This document shows positions 12,679 through 22,514 of a stretch of 64,000 bases of DNA, one piece after another; within the stretch, counting starts at the first letter, position 1; every line of letters starts with the position of its first letter. The stretch covers positions 322,702,147 to 322,766,146 of the forward strand of contig NC_134455.1 of NCBI RefSeq assembly GCF_047948215.1, in the 5' to 3' direction. The stretch is from Lycorma delicatula. Its lineage: Eukaryota > Arthropoda > Insecta > Hemiptera > Fulgoridae. The notes beneath the pieces are model-generated. The model made no database searches. It had not been told where the DNA came from and was given only the letters and a program-made list of their open reading frames with translations. The translations under genes were made by a program, and so were the position numbers.

Positions 12679-13515
12679 TCAACCTTTTGATTTAATCTCC
12701 ACTTTCACATTTTTCAATGATTTTGCACATGATAGAGCAACGTAGAATTGTTCATGGCTAAAGTCTGGTTCGAGTAAGTAGATTCCTACTCGATCCAGAG
12801 TTTGCACTTGTGCCCTGTTGATAGTCATGCAAAATGCTAACTTCGTAGAAAATTGTTTACATTTAAAAGAAAATGGGGCAGTATTGTCAGATATAATCAA
12901 ATCAATTAAAGGCAGAAGTACTCATTGTCCAACATGTACATCTGTTATAATTTCCATGTACATGCTGTTTTTATAAATTTTTCAGACTATCAGTCTCATT
13001 GAATTCGACAATCCCTTCACTGGATTTAAATTTCACGGCAATGCTACCTTCTTTTAATTTTAACATGTGCGGCGGCAAACCACTCAATTTCAAGGATATT
13101 TATGTGGTTAGGAAACTGCAACAATTCACTCTTCCTCTGTTATCAATATATTCACACTCATGTAACTTCTTGATTCTCATGGCATAAGATCTAATATCTT
13201 TCTGTTGATTTTTTGATGCTAGAATTGCAATATTCACAAGATTTGAATTATTTACAAAGGAGTTAATATGTCTATAATATTACACTTACAATATGCAAGA
13301 TTGAAATTATGGAGGTAGGCAGGTCAATCAGCTTTTCATTGTTGGACTTCTACTCACCATATCTGATTTGTAACAAAAAAATTGGCAAACACTGATAAAC
13401 AAATGTTTTTCCTATAACACCAGGTTCATCTAAAAAATATGCATTGCTAACACTTTTGAGAATTTCATCAATTATGGCACCTTGTTCGGGATTTGCATTA
13501 GTTATCAACTACATT
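12679..13515 (-). pseudogene. Helitron/Helentron helicase (PIF1-like), degraded
   Basis: Read on the minus strand from about 13515 down, NPEQGAIIDEILKSVSN with FFLDEPGVIGKTFVYQ-like residues gives helicase motif I (Walker A, with GVIGKT in place of GTGKT). LPPHMLKLKEGSIAV follows near 13070, then AFCMTINRAQVQTLDRVGIY with LEPDFSHEQFYVALS at 12700-12840, the terminal helicase motifs of Helitron Rep-helicases (consensus INKSQGQT.DRVGIYLPEPVFSHGQLYVALSR). Motifs II-IV between about 13080 and 13380 are missing or unreadable, so this is a deleted relic. Rolling-circle Rep residues were not found. Confidence 0.75.
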
Positions 13516-13689
13516 AAATCCAAAATTTAAATTTCTTCTCTATTCTCAATATTCGTAATTACTGGTAATGATACATCTATGGTAGGTAAATCAAAAGATG
13601 AAAGAGAGAAACCATGAAGTTACAGTGTTTCTGAAATTGTGTAAGAGAAGTTTTTCAATAAGTAGATTCATGGAGAGTTGATGGCTTTT

Positions 13690-14035
13690 ATCGACTATAG
13701 TAGGTTCTATATTTCAATGTATAATTTTCATACTCAGCCTCCGAACTGACTGACATATCACACCGGACAGTAATGAAATTTAAATAACTTACCCAATTCT
13801 GTTTAACATATGTCACTACTTGCTGTCATAATTTACTGAAATAAGATTGGCCCTGAATTACGATTGGATACTTTACTAAATAAGGCTGGATTGAAATAAG
13901 ATTTTTGTATTTACAAAACAACAGTGCTCGGAACATACAGTTTCCATCACCTTTCATACGAATTACAGAATGAGTTATGTTCTTATAAGTTGAAGTGGAT
14001 TCAAATACTTCTTCTATGACTAAAGTATGTCTTAC
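13690..14035 (-). pseudogene. OTU-type cysteine protease domain of the Helentron relic
   Basis: On the minus strand, near 14030, one frame reads SEVRHTLVIEEVFESTSTYK, then SVIRMKGDGNCMFRALLFCK. GDGNCMFRAL is the catalytic-cysteine motif of OTU deubiquitinases. The sequence continues through YPIVIQGQSYF and, after a frameshift, YENYTLKYRTY. It lies just upstream of, and in the same orientation as, the helicase remnant. Helentron-type elements of animals are known to encode an OTU domain together with the helicase, so I treat this as part of one element. The catalytic His region is broken. Confidence 0.65.
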
Positions 14036-14639
14036 TTCAGAACATCAGGATCCTTAGTGTCAGAACTTGAGTCTCTATTCCTTTTTCAGAAATTTTTTAA
14101 TTCCAATACCCTCCGTCATGGAAGTGCTTCTCTTTTACCGGTGGAACTACTTTTTAAAGTGGAACTATTTTCACTATTTACCAGTTTTCTTTTTTAAATA
14201 TTTTATTAGCTTTTTGTGTTTTTTTACCAAGGGCCACCTTAAACAATGAACAAATATATAACATAAAATTGAAAGAATAATAAAATTAAATCACCAATTT
14301 CAACAGATGACTTTGCACAACAATGGCAAGTAGATATATTGCTAACTTAAACAGGTATATTGCTAACAAGTTATAACTTTCAGATGGCAAATTATTATCC
14401 AGCCATAATCACAAAACTAATTACAGAAAACGTGGAACTAACTAACTCGGCAACTAACAAGAATACTGGTTTGTATTTCTTCTTTCCCACTTTCAATTAT
14501 GCATATTTATATATCGATTATCATTTAAACTTTGGATCATATATACATACACTCTTATATTTAAAGTAATGCAGTTTCTCTATCATTTCTCAGTCCATTA
14601 AAATATTGTTTTTTCAATAACAATATCATGTTTAAAATT

Positions 14640-15215
14640 ATGGAGGTAGGCACGTCAATCATCATTGATGGACAGGTATTTACAATTTTTAATTTTTAAC
14701 AGAAAATTTTAAAACCGAGATTCCTCTGCCTGTTTGGTCATTGTGGGCTCATTTGATGTGACTTGATGTAGTGACTGTTTTAAGACCCAAACAAATTCTG
14801 TATATTAATTAATTGCTGAGTAGAGAGGTTTGAGAGTACATTTAAATTTAAAATATTTCAAAATATAAATTAATATATTAAATGTATTATTAATATTATT
14901 ATTAAATATTTTAATTTAAATGTTCCCCAAAATGTTTATTAAAATTGAATAATTGAGGTTGGTATGAGCTCATTGATGGGCTTGCATGGTAAGTATTTCA
15001 AGACCCAAACAAATTTTATATGTTAATTAGTTGCCAAAATATCTCAGTTTAAATACCACTGAGTTAAGGCTTTGAGTATGATAAAACCTATGTTTAATTA
15101 AAACTCCTCTTATAATTGAATGAGAATATTTTCAGTACATGCTGATAAGGTGTGGTGTGTTTTAAGATCCCAATGAAGTCTGTAACTAAATTATTACGAA
15201 GTAATTGCAGAAAGC
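14640..15215. repeat. three degenerate direct repeats beside the Helentron relic
   Basis: The motif AAGACCCAAACAAATT occurs at 14782 and 15000, and a diverged form, AAGATCCCAATGAAGT, at 15164. Each is preceded by a GAT/GCTCATTGATG-like stretch and followed by TTAATTA-type sequence. The spacing is 218 and 164 bases. Such short direct repeats are common in the non-coding ends of Helentron-like elements, but the link to the relic at 12.7-14.0 kb is inference. Confidence 0.45.
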
Positions 15216-15436
15216 TAAATTTTTTGTTTACAAAATTTTTTTAATATATAGATTACATCAGGTCATTGGAATGAATGAAGATAAGGCAAGGTCACCCCAC
15301 CATACACTGACCAAGCCAACTGATTAAGAAATAGGTTCCTGTTTTCGGGTCAAATGTTAAGAGAATGAAATAGTAAGAAAAAACACCCATAGTTTTAATT
15401 GAGAGCAAAATTTAAAAATAAGTACGCTTTCTCTTT

Positions 15437-15607
15437 TTCTGTTTAGCCTCTGAACCAATGTAAGGTATTACTTCAGAAGATGAATGAGGATGATATGTAT
15501 GAATGTAAATGAAATGTAGTCTTGTGTAGTCTCAGGTCGACCATTCCTGAAATGTGTGGTTAATTGAAACTCAACCACCAAAGAACACTGGTATTAACGA
15601 TCTAGTA
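15437..15607 (-). mobile_element. SINE-like repeat, copy 1
   Basis: It shares the block AGGTATTACTTCAGAAGATG with the repeat at 26945-27112. On the minus strand it carries a GGTCGACCTGAG stretch resembling a pol III B box. It is probably a tRNA-derived or composite SINE in minus orientation with its T-rich tail at the left. Identification rests on internal similarity only. Confidence 0.45.
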
Positions 15608-15775
15608 CATAAAGTAAGCTACACAAAAACAAATAGTTAAATTATCCAAACATCACATTAAGCCATAATAATTAACAAATTTTTCTATCCATAAAAGAAG
15701 TTTACAGAATATAATTATTATTATTAAAAACTAGTGAAATACATTAGCAATGTACATTAACAGATCGCAACTTAC

Positions 15776-15904
15776 CAACACATGTTCGATTATCTTCTGA
15801 GAGTCTCATGACATGAGGACAATCACACTTATATGTGTCATTTATACTTAACAAGCAAAGATGAGAACAGTTTCCATTATTTTCAGTACAGGGATTACTG
15901 GCAT
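15776..15904 (-). CDS. LRP1: LRP1 exon: EGF module between the two propellers
   Basis: This 129-base exon encodes one EGF-like module: [20 protein letters not shown], then [16 protein letters not shown]. It has six cysteines in the LRP spacing and an NRTC end like that of vertebrate LRP1 (NTTC). The acceptor is TGTTTAG and the donor is GTAAGT. Both ends are phase 1. Confidence 0.9.
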
Positions 15905-15978
15905 CTAAACAGAACACAGTATAAATATTAATGTAAAATATCTTTTTGAAAAAAAAGCATTAACATTTAGTACAAATA

Positions 15979-17238
15979 TGATGGTGAATCAAATATAAAC
16001 AGGAATTTTTGTTGTTAATGCACAGTTAATGGAGAGGGATGTGGCTTCTCAGAGTTGTACATAGGGATGCATGAAGGGGATCCCATTCTCAGAAAGCCAG
16101 CTCACTACTTTTTTCTAGTCAATATTACAATGTCAGAGCAAGAGGTATGTTGCACAACATATTATTATTAAATTTCTCATGGCAAAGGGTGGGAAATCAT
16201 CCAAAATTTTGAGAAGACTTCAGGCACAGTTCAGGGACAACACACTTAAACATGCTCAAGTGTATGATTGACATAAGCAGTTTTTGGAAGGATGAAAACT
16301 AGTTGAAAAGGAAGGTCACCAATGTCATCTAAGGAAAAGTGCTATTGCTGAAAAAGTTCTCATGGTTTGTCGCATTATCAAAGACGACCGTCAATTAACA
16401 ATTGCAGAAATTGCTTCTGAGATCGGAATAAGCTACAGCAGTGCTCAGGCAATCATTACCTTGGATTTAAAAAAGTGATAGCACTTCTGTCTTCTCACCA
16501 AAGGTCAGAAGCTCTGTCAGCTATCAGCTAGAGGTGTGCCAGCGGTTGTTGAGTTGTTACCAAGCTGAAGGAGATTTTTTTTTTTTTACATTGAATCATG
16601 ACCTGCGATGAAATCTGGGTGCACCATTACACCCCCAGAATCAAAATAGGGGAAGTATGGACTGGCAAAAAAAGGGAGAAACTGCACCCGTTACAGCCAA
16701 AACTCAGCTGGAAAGGTTCTGGCCACAGTATTTTTTGATCTCAAAGGAGTTTTGCATGTTGATTTCCTCCATGAACATTGTACAGAGAATTCTGCATACT
16801 ACTGCCAACTTTTAGATGAAGCAAGACTTGCATATTATCAAAATAAAAGTCAATTTCCAATCCAAGACTTTATTCTGATTCATGGTAACGCTCGGCCTCA
16901 TACCATGGCTCAAACTCAAGAAAAAATTGCATCTTTATTCTGGACTACACTGGAACACCCTCCATACAGTCCAGACTTATCATTTGTTTGGGACACTAAA
17001 AAAAGCACTTAGAGGACAGAAATTTGAAGACGATGCTGTTGTTGAAGCGTTTGTTTGCAATTTGTTGACTTCACACCCACCTATACTTTATGATATTGGG
17101 ATAAAAATCTACCTATCTGCTGGGAAAAATATGTTTTCAAAAGAGGAAATTATGTGGGAAATTAATATTGTATGAATTTTTATTATGGTTCAATATATTA
17201 TAAAACAAAAATTCCAGTTTATAATTGATTTACCCTTG
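15979..17238 (+). mobile_element. mariner element with both terminal repeats and TA duplication
   Basis: This 1260-bp element is flanked by TA on both sides (15977-15978 and 17239-17240). Its ends are imperfect inverted repeats of about 32 bp: the left reads GGTGAATCAAATATAAACAG, and the right, inverted, reads GGGTAAATCAATTATAAACT. The length is normal for mariner. The plus-strand transposase is broken into several frames. SYSSAQAIITLDL belongs to the N-terminal half, TCDEIWVHHYTP is the catalytic Asp region, and HTVQTYHLFGTLKKALRGQK is the DYHLF region. There is a poly-T run (about 16570) inside the coding part. It lies in an LRP1 intron and was inserted in the opposite orientation to the gene. 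Confidence 0.85.
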
Positions 17239-17499
17239 TAACTAAAACAGAACTCAGAACCCATTAACAACTACACAAGTCCACACACTTATAGAAATAG
17301 TCTCTACTTTCTTTGAAAAAATCGTATTGAGCACTGATTATTATCGAAAAATTAATTTTCCAAAAAGTCACTAATCTGAAACCAACTTTGGTAGTTCAAA
17401 TTCTGGTGAATTAAATTTTTATTTAATCAGTATTAGTGGTCTTCAGTCGGCTATACATAACATAAAATTAATTAAACAAAATTAATTCTTCATAAGGAT

Positions 17500-19451
17500 T
17501 TTTTTTTTTGTCTTCAGTCATTTGACTGGTTTGATGCAGCTCTCTAAGATTCCCTATTTAGTGCTAGTCGCTTCATTTCAGTATACCCTCTACATCCTAC
17601 ATCCCTAACAATTTGTTTTACATATTCCAAACGTGGCCTGCCTACACAATTATTTCCTTCTACCTGTCCTTCCAATATCAAAGCGACTATTCCAGGATGC
17701 CTTAGTATGTGGCCTATAAGTCTGTCTCTTCTTTTAACTATATTTTTCCAAATGCTTCTTTCTTCATCTATTTGCCGCAATACCTCTTCATTTGTCACTT
17801 TATCCACCCATCTGATTTTTAACATTCTCCTATAGCACCACATTTCAAAAGCTTCTAATCTTTTCTTCTCAGATACTCCGATTGTCCAAGTTTCATTTCC
17901 ATATAAAGTGACACTCCAGATATACACTTTCAAAAATCTTTTCCTGACATTTAAATTAATTTTTGATGTAAACAAATTATATTTCTTACTGAAGGCTCGT
18001 TTAGCTTGTGCTATTCGGCATTTTATATCGCTCCTGCTTCGTCCATCTTTAGTAATTCTACTTCCCAAATAAAAAAATTCTTCTACCTCCATAATATTTC
18101 TCCTCCTATCTTCACATTCAGTGGTCCATCTTTGTTATTTCTACTACATTTCATTACTTTTGTTTTGTTCTTGTTTATTTTCATGCGATAGTTCTTGCAT
18201 AGGACTTCATCTATGCCGTTCATTGTTTCTTCTAAATCCTTTTTACTCTCGGCTAGAATTACTATATCATCAGCAAATCGTAGCATCTTTATCTTTTCAC
18301 CTTGTACTGTTACTCCGAATCTAAATTGTTCTTTAACATCATTAACTGCTAGTTCCATGTAAAGATTAAAAAGTAACGGAGATAGGGAACATCCTTGTCA
18401 GACTCCCTTTCTTATTACGGCTTCTTTCTTATGTTCTTCAATTGTTACTGTTGCTGTTTGGTTCCTGTACATGTTAGCAATTGTTCTTCTATCTGTGTAT
18501 TTGAATCCTAATTTTTTTTAAATGCTGAACATTTTATTCCAGTTTACGTTATCGAATGCCTTTTCTAGGTTTCCAACATACGCCAAGTATGTTGGTTTGT
18601 TTTTCTTTAATCTTCCTTCTACTATTAATCTGAGGCCTAAAATTGCTTCCATTGTCCCTATACTTTTCCTGAAACCAAATTGGTCTTCTCCTAACACTTC
18701 TTTCACTCTCCTCTCAATTCTTCTGTATAGAATTCTAGTTAAGATTTTTGATGCATGACTAGTTAAACTAATTGTTCTGTATTCTTCACATTTATCTGCC
18801 CCTGCTTTCTTTGGTATCATTACTATAACACCTTTTTTGAAGTCTGACGGAAATTCCCCTTTTTCATAAATATTACACACCAGTTTGTATAATCTATCAA
18901 TTGCTTCCTCACCTGCACTGCGCAGTAATTCTACAGGTATTCCGTCTATTCCAGGAGCCTTTCTGCCATTTAAATCTTTTAATGCTCTCTTAAATTCAGA
19001 TCTCAGTATTGTTTCTCCCATTTCATCCTCCTCAACTTCCTCTATAACACCATTTTCTAATTCATTTCCTCCGTATAACTCTTCAATATGTTCCACCCAT
19101 CTATCGACTACCTTTCATATTATATATTGGTGTACCATCTTTGTTTAACACATTATTATATTTTAATTTATGTACCCCAAAATTTTCCTTAACTTTCCTG
19201 TATGCTCCGTCTATTTTACCAATGTTCATTTCTCTTTCCACTTCTGAACACTTTTCTTTAATCCACTCTTCTTTCGCCAGTTTGCACTTCCTGTTTATAG
19301 CATTTCTTAATTGCCGATAGTTCCTTTTACTTTTTTCATCACTAGCATTCTTATATTTTCTACGTTCATCCATCAGCTGCAATATATCGTCTGAAACCCA
19401 AGGTTTTCTACCAGTTCTCTTTATTCCGCCTAAGTTTGCTTCTGCTTCTTC
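17500..19451 (-). mobile_element. LINE (RTE-like), copy 1, 5'-truncated, 14-bp target duplication
   Basis: A minus-strand non-LTR retrotransposon is flanked by TTCTTCATAAGGAT at 17486-17499 and 19452-19465. This proves the insertion limits. The 3' end is a poly-A tract (poly-T on the plus strand). The endonuclease is missing because of 5' truncation. The coding part begins just before the reverse transcriptase with KPWVSDDILQLMDERRKYKN and continues NGRKAPGIDGIPVELL, GFRKSIGT, a damaged motif A (YVGNLEKAFDNV), QGCSLSPLLFNLYMELA after a stop, and an intact FADDIVILAE motif C. The C-terminal part runs FFYLGSRITKDGRS to RWVDKVTNEEVLRQID. Several frameshifts and stops make it dead. The clade is probably RTE-like, not certain. 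Confidence 0.85.
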
Positions 19452-19471
19452 TTCTTCATAAGGATATCAAC

Positions 19472-19509
19472 CTTAAAACATGCATACACGCATGTATGCA
19501 TGTTTTAAG
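19472..19509. repeat. perfect hairpin, 17-bp stem, 4-nt loop
   Basis: The left arm 19472-19488 (CTTAAAACATGCATACA) is exactly inverted at 19493-19509, with the loop CGCA. It lies 6 bases outside the LINE target duplication and just before the CT/CTAT microsatellite. Confidence 0.95.
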
Positions 19510-19544
19510 TTGAAAAATAATAGTCCAATTATTAAGAATAATAA

Positions 19545-19585
19545 TGCACACGCACACTCTCTCTCAATCTCTCTCTATCTATCTA

Positions 19586-19622
<37 letters not shown>

Positions 19623-19665
19623 CTCCCCCTCCCACTCACTCCCTCTTCCTCACCCTCCCTCCATC
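19545..19665. repeat. CA / CT / TA compound microsatellite
   Basis: Short CACG and CTCT runs change to CTAT and TA dinucleotides, then to a CCCT/CCTC-rich stretch. The plus-strand open frame across it is an artefact of the repeat. Confidence 0.9.
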
Positions 19666-19995
19666 CCTTATATAATATGTATAAAGACATAGCTGCATAC
19701 TTTAAACACATTATCAATATTTAAAAGTAATTTGAATTAATTCATATTACCTTACACAATTCACTAATAAAATGGAGGCTATAAATAAAAAAATTATTTT
19801 CATAACAGATAAATAAATATTTTTTAAATTGATCATTATAAAAAAACATGCCAATGTTGTAAAATGAATGTTTTACAAATCTTAATTATATTCAAGAAAA
19901 ACAGAATTAAATGGTAAGTTTGTTTAACATTCAGTCTTAATTTTATTTTATCTATTTCTAAAAAAAAAATTATTAATGTAAGTAACAAGACTAAC

Positions 19996-20243
19996 TTGAT
20001 CTTGGCTGCCGACTTGGATGTAAGATTTGAATATCAAATGGCTGTGTTAGAGTGCGCTGCATAACTGTCACATCAGATCCATTCCATTTGTTAGCTCTCA
20101 AAACTGAATTAGTTCGCCAGTCTGTCCAGTATACATGACCTTCATACAGTGTAATAGCAAATGGATGGGAAAGACTTTCATGACCTCTAATTACTTCATG
20201 ATAATCTTTTCCATCATATGTCACAGTGTGAATAGAATCAGAC
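19996..20243 (-). CDS. LRP1: LRP1 exon: propeller A, last blades and closing segment
   Basis: This 248-base exon starts after TTTTTCAG and continues [18 protein letters not shown], then [39 protein letters not shown] and [15 protein letters not shown]. The final HPSRQP is the typical end of an LRP propeller before the next EGF module. The donor is GTTAGT after TCA A. The 4.1-kb intron that follows carries a complete mariner and a LINE insertion. Confidence 0.92.
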
Positions 20244-20310
20244 CTGAAAAATAAAACCCATTTTATGTCCTGTTAGGTAAATGTGTTTTTTTTATGGTAT
20301 TTAATTTAAG

Positions 20311-20386
20311 CTAGCCAAAGTATATCCTACTTTGGCTAGATAGATGTTCTTGAAAGAATATCCTTCTTTCAAGAGCATCTATCTAG
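20311..20386. repeat. two overlapping hairpins with the same TATCC loop
   Basis: The first hairpin has arms at 20311-20322 (CTAGCCAAAGTA) and 20328-20339 around the loop TATCC. The second has 23-nt arms at 20336-20358 and 20364-20386, with one mismatched pair, also around TATCC. They share the bases CTAG at 20336-20339. They lie in the 276-base intron between two LRP1 propeller exons, so on the minus-strand transcript they could fold next to the splice sites. Confidence 0.95.
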
Positions 20387-20519
20387 ACAGTAATAACCAA
20401 ATAAAACTTAAACACCTTTTTAAAAGATACTGTTATATTTAAAAACAGAAAAGGATTCAATTTTGCACACACAAAAAAATATAAAAGTAAAAAAATAACT
20501 TAAAAAAAGTGTAGTTTAC

Positions 20520-20693
20520 CTAGCATCTATCCAATAGACTCTCTGCAACTCATAGTCCAATGTCAAACCATTAGGCCAAGCCCCATCAAGGGAAACTTTA
20601 TCAACATGCACAATAACCTGTCTGAAATCACCACTCATACTGCAACGCTCTATGCGAGGTGAATTAGCATCCCAATCACTCCAAAACAACCAC
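20520..20693 (-). CDS. LRP1: LRP1 exon: propeller A, third and fourth blades
   Basis: This 174-base exon encodes [20 protein letters not shown] and then [20 protein letters not shown], which carry two YWTD-type repeats. There is an unpaired Cys in RIERCSMSG, where vertebrate LRP1 has Ala. The exon begins in phase 2 and ends in phase 2 with the codon AG|G (Arg). Only 276 bases of intron separate it from the next exon, and that short intron holds the paired hairpins at 20311-20386. Confidence 0.92.
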
Positions 20694-20879
20694 CTAAAAC
20701 AAATAGTAAAGTACTAATGAATTATGAAACAGAAAATATTTCAAGCTGAAAATAAATACAGTAGCAAACACTAACAATACAGAACTTTCTATTTCCATTA
20801 ATCATATTAATGCACACAACTGCTTCCAAATTAACAAAAATAAATTAATAATTAAATTTTAACTGCACTTAGAAACAGG

Positions 20880-21360
20880 CTGCACTTGTAATGGAGAAGG
20901 ACAAGGCTCTTACCCAATGCTCAGAATAAAGTGTGATTGTTTGAAGATGAGGAGAGCCGCCCATGGTTGTTCAAAAATCCAGATCAGTGAAAAAGAGAAT
21001 GGTGGCCATATTTTTTAGTTTGAGAGGAGTTTTAGAGAAAGTTGTGTTGAAAACTCAAAGAACACTTACAGGGAAGTGGTATATTGAGGAATGCCTGCCT
21101 GAAGTTGTTGAAGCTCTCAAGAAGTTGCCCTGAACTCAAGGATGGAAACATGTTTTCTTTACCATGATAATACTCCAATGCACTGATCCAAGTTTGCTCT
21201 GAGTGTTTGACCAGCACTGGAATAAAAGTGTTAGAGCATCCTCCTCACAATCCTGACCTTGCTCTATGTAACACTGTTCCCCCCAAGTGAAGAACAGATT
21301 GAAAGGGAGTACTAGATTAAATAATCTAGTACTTGCTACATTATAAAAAACAATATTCAA
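20880..21360 (+). pseudogene. mariner-family transposase fragment
   Basis: Plus-strand frames read SRSVKKRMVAIFFSLRGVLE, then TLTGKWYIEECLPEVVEALK, HHDNTPMH-like residues, and LEHPPHNPDLALC after a frameshift. This order matches the catalytic core of insect mariners that carry WYxxxCLP and HHDNxxxH. The N-terminal half is missing. The fragment contains an 11-bp perfect hairpin at 21308-21333 (loop AAAT). It is in an LRP1 intron, opposite to the gene. Confidence 0.75.
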
Positions 21361-22309
21361 ACCAATGAATTGTCAAAATATTTATTTCTGACACAATATT
21401 TAGGGAATAACTGCTTTTCCATATGACAAAGATCCACTTAAAGGACCTAGGTGAAATTTTTGACACATTTAAAGAATCAACAAAAGTACACTTTTACTGG
21501 CAATTCTCCCCTTCCGTACAGTTCTCTGTTTCTCTTTTTGAATTTCCTTAATAACAAGATCATCTGAGTAACTATGCAATTATGGATTGTCATAATAATA
21601 AAACTTCCCACCTACTTAAAGTCTATTTTATCTTAAATTTATGTTACCTTTCTAAATTTCTGCAAATAATTCCCTTCGCGCCTAGAGTCCTCCATTTTTC
21701 ACTATGTTTCTTATCATATCCTGTAGACATAATATTTTGCTGTCCATAAGCTTTGCTAAAATTCTGCAAAATCATTTTCTTTAAAGCAGACAGCAGCTAA
21801 TTGTTATCAGATATAGCAAAAGTCATCTTAATAATTAATTTTAGTTTCCCTTAATTCTGTTTTCATGATTCTATTACATAAATCTAAAATTCTGTCATTT
21901 AACTCCTTACGTCATCAAAGCACCATTTACATTGCAGTAAAATGTTACAATGATTTGCTTGATATGATATCCAATTAAAACTTGCATTCATGCAATCTGA
22001 ATAATCTATATTTCCTTTCTTTGGCATCAGAAATTTTTCTTTTTCATTAGATTATGGAAACAGAAGGTAGGTATGACTTTAACTACTGCACAGGCACGAA
22101 GGTTAATAAAAAAAACAAAAAATATTTTCCACCTTAAAAAAATAGCCAAAAAATCCTTTACCACTAAAAAAATTCTCAGAGCCAACTAAAAACTTCACAT
22201 GCCATCTCCACTTCTAACAGATACATATATTTGAAGCTCAACTAAATTGTTCTAAGCTTAATATTTTAGTAAATGCTTAATATATTAGCTACATATTAAA
22301 TATGTTTAC

Positions 22310-22514
22310 CCAAATCGTGGATCAAGAACAATAGCACGAGGTGATTCCATATCCCCAGCAATTAAAGTTCTCCTATAGCTTCCGTTTAGTTTTGCAACTT
22401 CAATCTGATCCAAGTTGCTCTCAACCCAGTAAAGATTTTTTCCAATCCAATCCACAGCCAATCCTTCAGCAGTAGACAAACCAGTCCGCACAACGACTTC
22501 TATATTAGCCAGTG
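22310..22514 (-). CDS. LRP1: LRP1 exon: propeller A, second blade
   Basis: This 205-base exon reads [20 protein letters not shown], then [19 protein letters not shown] and [15 protein letters not shown]. It is one of the most conserved stretches of LRP1 and the strongest single piece of identity evidence. The acceptor is TTCACAG. The exon ends in phase 2 (GG) before GTAAAC, and the joined codon is the Gly before WLFWSDWD of the next exon. Confidence 0.92.

Noticed and set aside
14640..15215. Possible CRISPR-like array
   Set aside because: The repeats are diverged, unevenly spaced (218 and 164 bases) and located in an animal intron beside a transposon relic.
18006..19148. Plus-strand frames opposite the LINE reverse transcriptase
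   Set aside because: They are the antisense shadow of the minus-strand LINE coding region.
19480..19692. 70-codon plus-strand frame rich in Ser, Leu, Ile and Tyr
   Set aside because: It lies across CT and TA microsatellites; the residues simply repeat the dinucleotides.
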